A DNA stretch of 64,000 nucleotides from positions 62,001 through 126,000 of the forward strand of contig JALSJQ010000034.1 in the NCBI GenBank assembly GCA_026989275.1. The letters are read 5' to 3'. Each line of letters starts with the position of its first letter. Position 1 is the stretch's first letter. Positions 20,915-29,782 of the stretch are shown here, piece after piece. A program made the position numbers and the translations under genes. The stretch is from Albidovulum sp. (GTDB lineage: Bacteria; Pseudomonadota; Alphaproteobacteria; Rhodobacterales; Rhodobacteraceae). The notes under the pieces were generated by a model. That model saw only the letters and a list, made by a program, of their open reading frames with translations, made no database searches and had not been told where the DNA came from.

Positions 20915-21180
20915 CCGGCCGGCAGGTCTCGTCACGGAATGGCGGGTGGTGGTGCGGGCGGCTCAGGGCCCTGCGCGTGTTCTGGTCTGCCGCATCATCT
21001 CCTCCCTGTCCGGGCCCTTCCCGGCTTCCAAGGCCGCCTCGTTCGCTCCCGCCGCTCGCGGTCCGCTCCTCTGCCCGATGCGGCCCACCCGAGAAGGACG
21101 CGCCTCCTCTCCGACAGCCACGAGGGCCGCCGATCGCCCCGACTCGATGCAGAACATGAACCCAATACCTGCGGGCCGTC
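20915..21180 (-). promoter_or_regulatory. Candidate cobalamin riboswitch in the nrdJ leader
   Basis: On the nrdJ strand, bases 20936-20921 read CGTGACGAGACCTGCC, matching 13 of 16 positions of the B12-box consensus that closes cobalamin riboswitches. About 95 bases upstream, GCCGGGAAGGGC (near 21014-21026) resembles the conserved GGGAAGG of the P6 region. The expected GGGAA-GGTG core could not be found, so the 5' half is unassigned. The position (between the NrdR boxes and a B12-dependent enzyme) favours the call. Boundaries are approximate. Confidence 0.4.
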
Positions 21181-21238
21181 GCACCCCGGCCGTAGCCGCC
21201 GCGCTCGAAGGGTGTTTCCCCCCTATCTGTGCGGCAGA

Positions 21239-21254
21239 TCACCATATGTGGTGT
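21239..21254 (-). promoter_or_regulatory. NrdR-like box 1 upstream of nrdJ
   Basis: On the nrdJ strand this reads ACACCACATATGGTGA, close to the NrdR consensus ACACWATATATWGTGT, with the outer CAC/GTG arms and central ATAT intact. It is paired with a second box exactly 31 bases away. Confidence 0.6.
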
Positions 21255-21269
21255 ATCGGCGCCCGACAG

Positions 21270-21285
21270 ATACAAATTGCCGTGA
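21270..21285 (-). promoter_or_regulatory. NrdR-like box 2 upstream of nrdJ
   Basis: The plus strand reads ATACAAATTGCCGTGA, a weaker match (9 of 16) that keeps CAA and GTG. The start-to-start distance of 31 bases from box 1 is about three helical turns, as known for NrdR operators. A TTGACC element lies beyond it on the nrdJ strand (21302-21297). Confidence 0.5.
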
Positions 21286-21571
21286 TTTGCGCTGTGGGTC
21301 AACGGCATTTTTCGGGTTGACAGGAACTTGCCCGAAACCGGGTGATTCCATGCCTGCCGCGACCTGGAATCGCGGTGGATCTGCCTTGCCGGAGAGGCGC
21401 GAAGGAAAGCGGGCGGCGCAGCCCTTTCGCCCGGTGCCGCCGTCGCGGGCAGAACGGGAAACGTCCATGTACGGGGATCGCGAGGATCACGGGATGCGCC
21501 GCAGACGCGATGAACGGGGTTGTCGGCAAATGTCGCGCGGGTGAGGGCGGCGGACGGTGCCGCAGGGGCGA
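21286..21571. other. Spacer between the nrdJ control region and tRNA-Pro
   Basis: About 286 bases. It contains an inverted repeat TTTCGGG/CCCGAAA (21310-21316 and 21331-21337) around a TTGACA-like hexamer, plausibly part of the nrdJ promoter region. Otherwise no gene is seen. Confidence 0.4.
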
Positions 21572-21648
21572 TGGTCGGGGCGACTGGATTTGAACCAGCG
21601 ACCTTCGGTACCCAAAACCGACGCGCTACCAGGCTGCGCTACGCCCCG
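21572..21648 (-). tRNA. tRNA-Pro (anticodon UGG)
   Basis: A 77-base cloverleaf including encoded CCA. The acceptor stem is CGGGGCG paired with CGCCCCG, the anticodon loop is TTTGGGT giving TGG, and the T-arm is GCTGG-TTCAAAT-CCAGT. The discriminator base is A. The 5' end is at 21648. It lies 49 bases downstream of the DUF192 gene on the same strand. Confidence 0.97.
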
Positions 21649-21697
21649 ACATGCCCGACCTAGTGTCTTCGCCCCGCGGTGGCAAGCCGCCGCCGAG

Positions 21698-22234
21698 TCA
21701 CTCGAGCCCCTTCGGGCAGGGCCAGCGGGCCCTCTCGGCCGGCAGGAAGGGAGAGCGCACGATGTCGCCCTCGGCAATCCCGGTGCGGCGCGCCGTGCCG
21801 CCGGCCAGCTCGAGCACGAGGAGGATATCGGGTCCGGCCGGGATCGGCGTGAGGTCGAAAGGACGGGCGTTCTCGTATATGCGGCGAATGGTTCCGTCGG
21901 CCGAAATGAAAATCATGTCAAGGGGAAGAGGCGTGTTCTTCATCCAGAAGGCCACCCGGGCGGGGCGGGGGAAGACGAAGAGCATCCCGTGATGCTCCGC
22001 CAGGGAGCGCCGCCCCATGAGGCCGCGTTCCCGGGCGCTCGGCGTGGCGGCGATCTCGACGGTGAAACGATGCACCTCTCCCTTGCCCGCCGCCGGCCGG
22101 ATCTCGACGATGCCGGGGCGGCAGGGCGCGGCCTTCTCCGCCATCGCCCCGAAGGAAGTGGCAAGGAGGGCCGCCAGAAAGGCGAGGAACACCCCTCCCC
22201 TCATCGCCCGTTTCATGAATCCGTGCCGCATCAT
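21698..22234 (-). CDS. DUF192 family secreted protein
   Basis: A 178-residue protein with an N-terminal signal-like hydrophobic stretch (about residues 14-31) followed by the DUF192 domain. Family motifs are present: RERGLMGRRSL, MLFVFP, FWMKNTPLPLDMIFI and the C-terminal ELAGGTARRTGIAEGD. Function unknown; likely periplasmic. Starts at 22234, 22231 and 22216 are all in frame with no decisive ribosome binding site; the first is used. It follows the double cold-shock gene, a pairing often seen in alphaproteobacteria. Confidence 0.85.
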   Translation of the reverse strand: MMRHGFMKRAMRGGVFLAFLAALLATSFGAMAEKAAPCRPGIVEIRPAAGKGEVHRFTVEIAATPSARERGLMGRRSLAEHHGMLFVFPRPARVAFWMKNTPLPLDMIFISADGTIRRIYENARPFDLTPIPAGPDILLVLELAGGTARRTGIAEGDIVRSPFLPAERARWPCPKGLE

Positions 22235-22410
22235 GACGCCATTCTTCACCCGGAAACGGGGGCACCACCCGCAGGAAGCCCCCTGCTGCCATGGACCGGG
22301 GCATATTCGGACGCCGGCGGCACCACCGCAAGGCAAATCCGCACCCGTGCCGGGCATGGGGGAACGAGGGGCGACAACCCCCGGTCAGAGACGGTGACCG
22401 GCACGCCAAC

Positions 22411-22430
22411 GCTCCCCGCTCGAGCGGAGC
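22411..22430. terminator. Small hairpin after the cold-shock gene
   Basis: GCTCC (22411-22415) pairs with GGAGC (22426-22430) around a CGCTCGAGC core, 17 bases past the stop of the cold-shock gene. No T run. Weak evidence for termination. Confidence 0.3.
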
Positions 22431-22446
22431 ACGGCCCCGCCGCCCG

Positions 22447-23025
22447 TCACGCGGCCCCGGCTCCGGGAAGGCGGGCGTCGTCGTCATTTCCTTCGGCCGC
22501 TTCCCAGGGCCATACGCCGAGGGCCATCAGCCCGCGCGGCCCTTCCGTCACCCGCACCGCCACCGCTTCACCGGGCACGAGATCGGCCATGCCCGAGCGG
22601 CGCAGGGTTTCCATGTGGACGAAGACATCCTCGGCGCTGCCGAAGATGTTGAGGAAGCCGAACCCCTTGCGGCGGTCGAACCATTTGACCCGCGCCGGCT
22701 CGAGCGGCAGGTCGGCATATTTCTCGAGGGCGACATTCTCCGGCTCCGCACCCTCGGGGGCCGCGATGTCGAGCACTTCGGTCGCCTGCAGCCCCCGGGG
22801 CGTGGCGGTGATGCGCAAGGTGACTTCGGTACCTTCGCCTATGGAGGAGCGGCCCGCCTCGCGCAGCACGTTCACGTGAAGGAGAATGTCGCCTTCGACA
22901 TCCTCGGCCGTGACGAAGCCGAAGCCCGAACGGACATCGAACCATTTGACCCGCCCCCGGACGGTCTCCGGCACTGTTCCGTTCCCGTTTTCCGGCCCGC
23001 TCCCGTTCATCGCGCCCTCGGTCAT
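22447..23025 (-). CDS. Tandem cold-shock-domain protein
   Basis: A 192-residue nucleic-acid-binding protein with two cold-shock (OB-fold) domains. The first is [20 protein letters not shown] at about residues 23-42. The second is [19 protein letters not shown] at about 110-129, each followed by the RNP2-like DILLHV or DVFVHM. The double arrangement is typical of alphaproteobacteria, where such proteins act as RNA chaperones. It lies downstream of pdxH on the same strand and upstream of DUF192. An acidic C-terminal tail follows the second domain. Confidence 0.92.
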   Translation of the reverse strand: MTEGAMNGSGPENGNGTVPETVRGRVKWFDVRSGFGFVTAEDVEGDILLHVNVLREAGRSSIGEGTEVTLRITATPRGLQATEVLDIAAPEGAEPENVALEKYADLPLEPARVKWFDRRKGFGFLNIFGSAEDVFVHMETLRRSGMADLVPGEAVAVRVTEGPRGLMALGVWPWEAAEGNDDDARLPGAGAA

Positions 23026-23199
23026 TGCAACTCTCCAGACACGGCCACCCTCACGTTACTATCGGGTAGTTCACATGAATTGACCATCATCAAGATCCGC
23101 TCCTGCCCGAACGGGCGTTTTCGGCCCCCTTTCGCCGGGCCGGTGGCCGGAATTTTCGCGGCACTCTGGCGCCTTAACATTCGCCGATCAAGGTAAGTT

Positions 23200-23216
23200 T
23201 ATCCGTATCACGGATA
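23200..23216 (-). terminator. Weak hairpin at the pdxH stop
   Basis: TATCCGT and ACGGATA form a 7-bp stem with a 3-base loop that contains the pdxH stop codon. No T tract. It may only reduce read-through to the cold-shock gene. Confidence 0.25.
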
Positions 23217-23903
23217 CAATCTGTTGATTTCCCATGGAGAATCAACGCCTCGACGTTGCCAGAGGAAGCGGTCGTGCAACCGGAAGGCGCCATCGGCCCA
23301 GAATTCGATTTCCAGCGGAACGATCCGGTAACCGCCCCAATGCGGCGGACGAGGCGGATTCGCGCCGAATCGGGCGGCTTCGCGCGCCACCTCGAGCATC
23401 AGCCGCCCCCGGGAAGGCAGCGGCCGGGACTGGCGCGACACCCGCGCCCCGATCCGGCTTTGCAACGGTCGGCTGGCGAAATAGGCGTCCGACATGGCGG
23501 CGGAGACCTTCTCGACCAGCCCCCGCACCCGGATCTGGCGGCGCAGGCTCTTCCAGTGGATCACGAAGGCGGCCTTGCCGGTGGCCTCGATCTCGCGTCC
23601 CTTGGCCGATTCGTAATTGGTGTAGAAGACGAAGCCACCGACCGGCCCTTCCTCGATCTCCTTGAGAAGCACCATGCGCACATCGGGCATGCCGGCGGCA
23701 TCGACCGTGGCCAGGGCCATGGCGTTCGGATCGTTCGGCTCCACCCTTTCGGCCTCGGCCAGCCAGCGCCGGACGATGGCGAAAGGATCGTCGCCGGCGA
23801 AGATGCCGTTCCGGTCGGGCGCGTCGCGGGCGATGGCGCCGCCCCCCTGCCCGTGTTTCGCGGTCGATGTCTCGTCCATGGGCCCGTTCCTGTCGTGTTG
23901 CAT
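23208..23903 (-). CDS. pdxH: Pyridoxamine 5'-phosphate oxidase
   Basis: An FMN-dependent cytosolic enzyme that oxidises PNP/PMP to pyridoxal 5'-phosphate. Conserved segments include [54 protein letters not shown] and the C-terminal FLWQRRG...WEINRLYP. It has about 231 residues. The ATG at 23903 has ggaagg 7 bases upstream; an ATG at 23879 is a shorter alternative. The open frame extends far upstream without conservation. It supplies the cofactor for glyA. It is divergent from the GlxA-type regulator gene. Confidence 0.95.
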   Translation of the reverse strand: MQHDRNGPMDETSTAKHGQGGGAIARDAPDRNGIFAGDDPFAIVRRWLAEAERVEPNDPNAMALATVDAAGMPDVRMVLLKEIEEGPVGGFVFYTNYESAKGREIEATGKAAFVIHWKSLRRQIRVRGLVEKVSAAMSDAYFASRPLQSRIGARVSRQSRPLPSRGRLMLEVAREAARFGANPPRPPHWGGYRIVPLEIEFWADGAFRLHDRFLWQRRGVDSPWEINRLYP

Positions 23904-24297
23904 CCCGCCGCCTTCCGAGCATGGCGGAGGATGTGGCGTCCTTCCGGGAAAACGCCCCGCGTCCTTCCGAGTCCTGCGCGCCTCGAGTGCCGTCGGGCGC
24001 GGTCTAGCCATTTTCAGGCCCGTGTGAAGCACTGTCGGAAAGATGTGACGCAGCGTCAACATCACGATTGTCGCTTTGGTGGAAACAATCGGGGGAAGTC
24101 GGCTTCCGCCCCGAGCGAAACGGCCTCCGCCCCTCGAACAGGGAGCGTGATCCGGCAGGCACCCTGGCGACATTTTCCTTGACGCGCGCGACCTTCGGCG
24201 AGAGAGGCTGCAAGAAGCGGCGGAGCGACGGGAATGCCCCGCCACGGCGACATGCAGGGGCACCCTGCGGAACAGAAACAGCATGCGGGGGGATGCC
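23904..24297. other. Divergent region between pdxH and the GlxA-type regulator
   Basis: About 394 bases with both promoters expected. A perfect dyad GACGCAGCGTC (24047-24057) overlaps a TTGACG hexamer on the pdxH strand, a possible operator. No gene is seen. Confidence 0.4.
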
Positions 24298-25362
24298 ATG
24301 ACGACGGACCGGACGGCCGAACGGCCGCAGGCGGAGGCGGAGCGCGCCCTGCGGCGCTTCTTCTTCATCCTGCTCGACCGCTTCTCGCTCCTGCCCTTTG
24401 CCGGGGCGGTCGATACGCTGCGCCTTGCCAATCGCCACGCGGCCGAGGCGGGGCTGACGGCTCCGCCCTGTCGCTGGAAGACGATCGCCAGCGGCGGGCC
24501 CCGGCCGGTCGAAAGTTCGGCCGGGGTCACCATTGCAGCCTCGGCCGGGTTCGAGGCACTCGGTGGCGGCGGCGACGGACCATCCCTCGGCAGCCGCGAC
24601 ACCGTGATCGTCTGCGGGGGGCTCGACGTGCGCGAACACGCGGCCGACAGGGCGCTTCTCGCGACGTTGCGCCGTGCCCATCGGGCCGGGGCCCGCATCG
24701 GCGCGATCTGCACCGGCGCCGAGATCCTCGCCGCGGCCGGCCTGCTCGAGAACCGGCGCGCCACCATTCACTGGGAGAACCGCGACAGCTTCGCCGAGCT
24801 GCACCCGGAGGTGACGCTGGCCGATACGGTCTATGCCGTGGACGGCCGGCTCGTCACCTCCGCGGGCGGTACCGCGGCGATCGATCTGATGCTGCGGCTC
24901 ATCGCCGAGGATCACGGCGCGGCGGGCGAGACGCTGGCGACCACCCTCGCCGACCAGATGATCCACACCCAGATCCGCACCGAGAGCGACATGCAGCGCC
25001 TGTCGATCCCGACGCGGATCGGCGTGCGTCATCCGCGGCTTGCCCGGGTGCTGCAGCGGATGGAGGAGACGCTCGAGGAGCCGCTCTCTCCCGCCACGCT
25101 TGCCGCCGAGGTCGGCCTTTCGACCCGGCAGCTCGAGCGGCTCTTCCGCCGCTATCTCGGCCGCAGCCCGAAACGCTATTACATGGAGCTGCGCCTCGCC
25201 CGGGCGCGCAAGCTCCTGCTCCAGTCCGACATGAGCGTGATCGACGTGGCCATGGCCTGCGGCTTCACCTCTCCCTCGCACTTCTCCAAATGCTACCGCG
25301 CCCAATACGGCATCACCCCCTATCGCGAACGCGGCATCGACCGGCGCAGCCGCGCGGAGTGA
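24298..25362 (+). CDS. GlxA family transcriptional regulator (DJ-1/PfpI domain plus AraC HTH)
   Basis: A 354-residue regulator with an N-terminal DJ-1/PfpI-like sensor domain (about residues 20-190, with [16 protein letters not shown] carrying the elbow cysteine). The C-terminal AraC-type double helix-turn-helix spans about 250-345 ([21 protein letters not shown] and [22 protein letters not shown]). Members such as GbdR and ArgR-type regulators respond to quaternary amines or amino acids. It lies just upstream of an amino acid/amide ABC importer on the same strand, which suggests, but does not prove, that it controls it. An ATG at 24283 is an alternative start. Confidence 0.9.
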   Translation: MTTDRTAERPQAEAERALRRFFFILLDRFSLLPFAGAVDTLRLANRHAAEAGLTAPPCRWKTIASGGPRPVESSAGVTIAASAGFEALGGGGDGPSLGSRDTVIVCGGLDVREHAADRALLATLRRAHRAGARIGAICTGAEILAAAGLLENRRATIHWENRDSFAELHPEVTLADTVYAVDGRLVTSAGGTAAIDLMLRLIAEDHGAAGETLATTLADQMIHTQIRTESDMQRLSIPTRIGVRHPRLARVLQRMEETLEEPLSPATLAAEVGLSTRQLERLFRRYLGRSPKRYYMELRLARARKLLLQSDMSVIDVAMACGFTSPSHFSKCYRAQYGITPYRERGIDRRSRAE

Positions 25363-25384
25363 AGCGATCGGCACCCCGAGCGTC

Positions 25385-25419
25385 GGAGGAGAGCGCGCAC
25401 CCCGCGCGGCGCCTCCTCC
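25385..25419 (+). terminator. Hairpin after the GlxA-type regulator
   Basis: GGAGGAG (25385-25391) pairs with CTCCTCC (25413-25419), with an inner GCGCG/CGCGC pair. It begins 22 bases after the stop. No T run follows. Confidence 0.45.
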
Positions 25420-25593
25420 CGACAAGGAATAACCCTGGATTGAAAACCCCGCCCGGTTGACGTTGCGGCAAGCGCCCGAAGCGGCCGTTTTGCGGCCCCG
25501 AACCGCCCCGGGCGCCAAATTTGCGCTTTTCTTTTGGCCGAAGCGGACCTAACTTCTCCCCCGCAGCGCTCCCTTCGAGGAGCGCCATACGAA

Positions 25594-25605
25594 ACAGGAT
25601 CCTGT
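25594..25605. promoter_or_regulatory. Perfect 12-bp palindrome in the leader of the ABC importer operon
   Basis: ACAGGATCCTGT is fully self-complementary and lies 20 bases before the binding-protein start, just after a hairpin gcgctcc/ggagcgc (25566-25585). It could be an operator or part of a 5' leader structure. Confidence 0.3.
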
Positions 25606-25625
25606 CCAACTCGGGAGAGAACAAG

Positions 25626-26816
25626 ATGAAGAAACTGTTGATGGCGACCGCTGCCACCGCCCTTCTGGCCGGCGCGGCTGCGGCCGGGGGTGACGATGTC
25701 AAGATCGGTGTCCTTCTCGGCTTCACCGGCCCGATCGAATCGCTGACGCCGAACATGGCGGCCGGCGCCGAACTCGCGATGAAGGAAGTGTCCGATTCGG
25801 GCAAGCTCCTCGGCGGCAGGAAGGTCGTGTCCGTGCGCGGCGATTCGACCTGCGTCGATGCCGGCGCCGCCACCGCCGCCGCCGAGCGCCTCGTCACCTC
25901 GGACGGCGTGAAGGGCATCATGGGCGCCGACTGCTCGGGCGTGACCGGCGCCGTCCTGCAGAACGTGGCGCGGCCGAACGGCATCGTCATGATCTCGCCC
26001 TCGGCGACCTCGCCGGCGCTCTCGACCGCGCCCGATGACGGGCTCTTCTTCCGCACCGCGCCTTCCGACGCGCGTCAGGGCGAGGTGATGGCCGACATCA
26101 TTCTCGACCGCGGGATCAAGGAAGTGGCCGTCACCTATACCAACAACGACTACGGCAAGGGCCTCGCCGACAGCTTCAAGAAGGCCTACGAGGCCCGGGG
26201 CGGCAAGGTCACCATCTCGATCCCGCACGAGGACGGCAAGGGCGACTACTCGGCCGAGGTCGGCGCGCTCTCGGCCGCGGGCGGTCAGGCTCTCGTGGTG
26301 GCCGGATACATCGATCAGGGCGGCAAGGGCATCATCCGCGCTGCGCTCGACACCGGCGCCTTCGACACCTTCGTGCTGCCCGACGGCATGATCGGCTCCA
26401 AGCTCGAGGAGTATTTCGGCAAGGAGATCGACGGCTCCTTCGGCCAGCATCCGGGCACCGACAGCCCCGGCGCCAAGATCTTCCAGGAGATGGCCAAGGC
26501 CGCCGGCTTCGACGGCGCCTCGCCCTTCTCGGCCGAAAGCTATGACGCCGCCGCGCTGATCCTCCTCGCCATGCAGGCCGCCGGCAGCAGCGATCCCGGA
26601 GCCTACAAGGACAAGGTGATGGACGTGGCCAACGCGCCGGGCGTGAAGATCCTGCCGGGCGAGCTCGGCAAGGCCCTCGACCTCATCGCCCAGGGCCAGG
26701 ACATCGACTATGTCGGCGCCTCGGCGGTCGAGCTGATCGGCCCGGGCGAATCGGCCGGCAACTACCGCGAGATCGAGATCAAGGACGGCAAGGTCACCAC
26801 CGTCCGCTATCGCTGA
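25626..26816 (+). CDS. Branched-chain amino acid/amide ABC transporter, substrate-binding protein
   Basis: A 396-residue periplasmic binding protein of the LivJ/LivK/AmiC type. A Sec signal peptide (about residues 1-20, ending GAAAAGG) precedes the mature start DDVKIGVLLGFTGPIE, typical of the family. Internal motifs include IMGADCSGVTGA, ATSPALS and YTNNDYGKGLADSFKKAYEARGG. The start ATG at 25626 follows gggagagaacaag. It heads the five-gene operon with two ATPases and two permeases. The ligand (branched-chain amino acid, amide or other) cannot be told from sequence. Confidence 0.93.
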   Translation: MKKLLMATAATALLAGAAAAGGDDVKIGVLLGFTGPIESLTPNMAAGAELAMKEVSDSGKLLGGRKVVSVRGDSTCVDAGAATAAAERLVTSDGVKGIMGADCSGVTGAVLQNVARPNGIVMISPSATSPALSTAPDDGLFFRTAPSDARQGEVMADIILDRGIKEVAVTYTNNDYGKGLADSFKKAYEARGGKVTISIPHEDGKGDYSAEVGALSAAGGQALVVAGYIDQGGKGIIRAALDTGAFDTFVLPDGMIGSKLEEYFGKEIDGSFGQHPGTDSPGAKIFQEMAKAAGFDGASPFSAESYDAAALILLAMQAAGSSDPGAYKDKVMDVANAPGVKILPGELGKALDLIAQGQDIDYVGASAVELIGPGESAGNYREIEIKDGKVTTVRYR

Positions 26817-26945
26817 TCGCGCAATCGAACACGCCTGTTGGACAGCCCGGCCCGCCGGGCTGTCCTTTTGCAGGCCAGCGGCCCCTGCCCTCCTCCGGCG
26901 GATGGAGGAAGGAGCGCAGGGGAACGGCCAGGGAGGAAGAACGGC

Positions 26946-27851
26946 ATGACCGGGCAGGGTCACACCGGAAAGGAAACGACATCGACGGCGCGAGCGGCCA
27001 CGGTGCAGGCCGCCGCAAGCGGGGCACCGGCGCAAGCGCCGGGGGAAGAGGCCCTCATCGTCATCGAGGATCTGCACAAGCATTTCGGCGGCTTTCGCGC
27101 GGTGGACGGCGCCTCGCTCCGGATCCGGCGTGGCTCGATCACCGGTCTCATCGGCCCGAACGGCGCCGGCAAGTCCACATTGTTCAACGTGGTCGCCGGC
27201 CTCTACAGGCCGACATCCGGCCGGGTCTTCATGGACGGGGAGGACATCACCGGCCTGCCGCCCCATGCGCTCTTCCGCAAGGGGCTGCTGCGCACCTTCC
27301 AGATCGCCCATGAATTCTCCTCGATGACGGTGCGCGAAAACCTGATGGTGGTGCCGCCCGACCAGTCGGGCGAGACGCTGTGGAACACCTGGTTCCACCG
27401 CGGCCGCATCGCCCGCGAGGAGGAAGCGATCGCCGAGAAAGCCCGTGAGGTGATGGAGTTCCTCACCATCGACCATCTCGCCGACGAGAAGGCCGGCAAT
27501 CTCTCGGGCGGGCAGAAGAAGCTGCTCGAGCTCGGCCGCACCATGATGACCGACGCCAAGATCGTCTTCCTCGACGAGGTCGGCGCCGGGGTGAACCGCA
27601 CCCTGCTGCGAACCATCGGCGACGCCATCATCCGGCTCAACCGGGAACGCGGCTACACCTTCTGCGTCATCGAACACGATCTCGACTTCATCGCCCGGCT
27701 GTGCGACCCGGTGATCGTCATGGCCGAGGGCAAGGTGCTGGCCGAGGGTTCGATCGACGAGATCCGCGCCGACGAGCGGGTGATCGAGGCCTATCTCGGC
27801 ACCGGAATGAAGCACCGCAGGCAAACCGTCACCGCGGAGACCGGCCAATGA
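26946..27851 (+). CDS. Branched-chain amino acid/amide ABC transporter ATP-binding protein (LivG-like)
   Basis: A 301-residue cytoplasmic ATPase. Walker A is GPNGAGKST, the signature is LSGGQKKLLELGR, and the H-loop is CVIEHDLDFI. The Walker B/D-loop reads LDEVGAGVN, where most LivG proteins have LDEPxAGLN; the catalytic glutamate is kept. A non-conserved N-terminal extension of about 38 residues precedes the domain. The start at 26946 follows gggaggaagaac. Its stop overlaps the next gene's start by four bases (ATGA), so the two ATPases are coupled. Confidence 0.92.
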   Translation: MTGQGHTGKETTSTARAATVQAAASGAPAQAPGEEALIVIEDLHKHFGGFRAVDGASLRIRRGSITGLIGPNGAGKSTLFNVVAGLYRPTSGRVFMDGEDITGLPPHALFRKGLLRTFQIAHEFSSMTVRENLMVVPPDQSGETLWNTWFHRGRIAREEEAIAEKAREVMEFLTIDHLADEKAGNLSGGQKKLLELGRTMMTDAKIVFLDEVGAGVNRTLLRTIGDAIIRLNRERGYTFCVIEHDLDFIARLCDPVIVMAEGKVLAEGSIDEIRADERVIEAYLGTGMKHRRQTVTAETGQ

Positions 27852-28639
27852 GCGAGGACACCCTGATCGAGAACGGCACCGGCGAAGGCGCGATGCGCGC
27901 CCGCGAGGGCGCTCCGCTGATCGACCCGGACAACCCGCCCTTCCTGCTCGGCGACAGCATGCGCGGCGGCTACGGGGCCGCCGACATCCTGCACGAGTGC
28001 ACCATCGCTGCCGAAAAGGGGCAGATCACCGTCATCGTCGGCCCCAACGGCGCCGGCAAGTCCACGGCGATGAAGGCGATCTTCGGCATGCTCGATCTGC
28101 GTGCGGGCAAGGTGACGATCGGCGGCAAGGACATCACCGGCCTTTCGCCGCAGGAGCGGGTGGCCGAAGGCATGGCCTTCGTGCCCCAGACCAACAACAT
28201 CTTCCCCTCGATGACGGTCGAGGAAAATCTCGAGATGGGGGCGTTCCTGCGGCGCGACGACATCGCCGGAACGATGGAAGAGGTCTACGAGCTCTTTCCG
28301 GTGCTGAAGGAGAAGCGCCATCAGCTGGCGGGAGAGCTCTCGGGCGGCCAGCGCCAGCAGGTGGCGGTCGGCCGGGCGCTGATGACGCGCCCCACCGTGC
28401 TGATGCTCGACGAGCCCACGGCCGGCGTCTCGCCGATCGTGATGGACGAACTCTTCGACCGCATCATCGAGATCGCCCGCACCGGCCTCACCATCCTGAT
28501 GGTCGAGCAGAACGCCCGCCAGGCGCTCGAGATCGCCGACATGGGCTATGTGCTGGTGCAGGGCCGCAACCGCTACACCGACACGGGCGCCCGGCTCCTG
28601 GCCGACCCGGAAGTGCGCCGCTCCTTCCTCGGAGGGTGA
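27848..28639 (+). CDS. Branched-chain amino acid/amide ABC transporter ATP-binding protein (LivF-like)
   Basis: A 263-residue cytoplasmic ATPase partnering the LivG-like protein. Walker A is GPNGAGKST, the Q-loop is FVPQTNNIFPSM, the signature is LSGGQRQQVAVGRAL and Walker B is LMLDEPTAGVSP, followed by the H-loop MVEQNARQAL. An N-terminal extension of about 35 residues is unusual but acidic and probably flexible. It starts inside the livG-like stop (ATGA overlap) and is followed by the two permease genes. Confidence 0.93.
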   Translation: MSEDTLIENGTGEGAMRAREGAPLIDPDNPPFLLGDSMRGGYGAADILHECTIAAEKGQITVIVGPNGAGKSTAMKAIFGMLDLRAGKVTIGGKDITGLSPQERVAEGMAFVPQTNNIFPSMTVEENLEMGAFLRRDDIAGTMEEVYELFPVLKEKRHQLAGELSGGQRQQVAVGRALMTRPTVLMLDEPTAGVSPIVMDELFDRIIEIARTGLTILMVEQNARQALEIADMGYVLVQGRNRYTDTGARLLADPEVRRSFLGG

Positions 28640-28759
28640 GCGGCGGCGCCCGCTCCAGGGCGTCCGGCGCCGAGAGCGGCCGATCGGCCCGACCCCGGCA
28701 ATGACCGACAACGCCGCCCTTCCGGCGGCAGGACGTGACCAGAACGAGAGACAGCGAAC

Positions 28760-29770
28760 ATGGACATTCTCAACGCCTTCGTCCTTCTGGCGAACTTCGT
28801 CATCGTGCCGGCGCTGGCCTACGGCTCGCAGCTGGCGCTCGGTGCGCTCGGGGTGACGCTGATCTACGGCATCCTGCGCTTCTCCAACTTCGCCCATGGC
28901 GACACCATGGCCTTCGGCACCATGGTCACCATCCTCGTCACCTGGTGGTTCTGGTCGATGGGCATCAGCGCCGGCCCACTGCCGACCGCGCTTCTCGCCC
29001 TGCCCTTCGGCATCGCCGCCACCGCCCTTCTGGTGCTGGCGACCGACCGCGCGGTCTATCGCTTCTACCGGCGGGTGAAGGCGAAGCCGGTGATCTTCGT
29101 GATCGCGTCGCTCGGGGTCATGTTCATCCTCAACGGCATCGTCCGCTTCGTCATCGGCCCCGACGACCGAAACTTCGCCGATGGCGAGCGCTTCCTCGTC
29201 ACCGCCCGCGAGTTCAGGCAGATGACCGGGCTGCGGGAAGGACTCGCCATCAAGACCACCCAGGCGCTGACGGTGGTGATCGCCATTCTCGTGGTGATCG
29301 CGCTCTTCTGGTTCCTCAACCGCACGCGCACCGGAAAGTCGATGCGGGCCTATTCCGACAACGAGGATCTGGCGCTCCTGTCGGGGATCGACCCGGAGCG
29401 CGTCGTCGTCATCACCTGGGTGATCGCCGCCGGCCTCGCCACCATTGCCGGCGTGCTCTACGGGCTCGACAAGTCCTTCAAGCCCTTCACCTACTTCCAG
29501 CTCCTGCTGCCGATCTTCGCCTCGGCCATCGTCGGCGGCCTCGGCAATCCGCTCGGTGCGATCGCCGGGGGCTATCTCGTCGCCTTCTCGGAAGTGGCGG
29601 TCACCTACGCCTACAAGAAGTTCTTCGCCTATCTCCTGCCCGAGCGGCTCGAGCCCGAGGGGCTGATGCAGCTTCTGTCCACCGACTACAAGTTCGCCGT
29701 CTCCTTCGCGATCCTGATCCTGGTGCTCTTGTTCCGGCCCACGGGCCTGTTCCGCGGCAAGGCCGTCTGA
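28760..29770 (+). CDS. Branched-chain amino acid/amide ABC transporter permease (LivH-like)
   Basis: A 336-residue inner-membrane permease with about eight predicted helices. Family landmarks are LGVTLIYGILRFSNFAHGD near residue 30, a central membrane stretch, the conserved cytoplasmic loop RAYSDNEDLALLSGID, and IVGGLGNPLGAIAGG near residue 255. It follows the ATPase genes after a 120-base gap and precedes the second permease by 12 bases. It forms the heterodimeric pore with the LivM-like protein. Confidence 0.93.
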   Translation: MDILNAFVLLANFVIVPALAYGSQLALGALGVTLIYGILRFSNFAHGDTMAFGTMVTILVTWWFWSMGISAGPLPTALLALPFGIAATALLVLATDRAVYRFYRRVKAKPVIFVIASLGVMFILNGIVRFVIGPDDRNFADGERFLVTAREFRQMTGLREGLAIKTTQALTVVIAILVVIALFWFLNRTRTGKSMRAYSDNEDLALLSGIDPERVVVITWVIAAGLATIAGVLYGLDKSFKPFTYFQLLLPIFASAIVGGLGNPLGAIAGGYLVAFSEVAVTYAYKKFFAYLLPERLEPEGLMQLLSTDYKFAVSFAILILVLLFRPTGLFRGKAV

Positions 29771-29782
29771 GGAGGAAACCCC

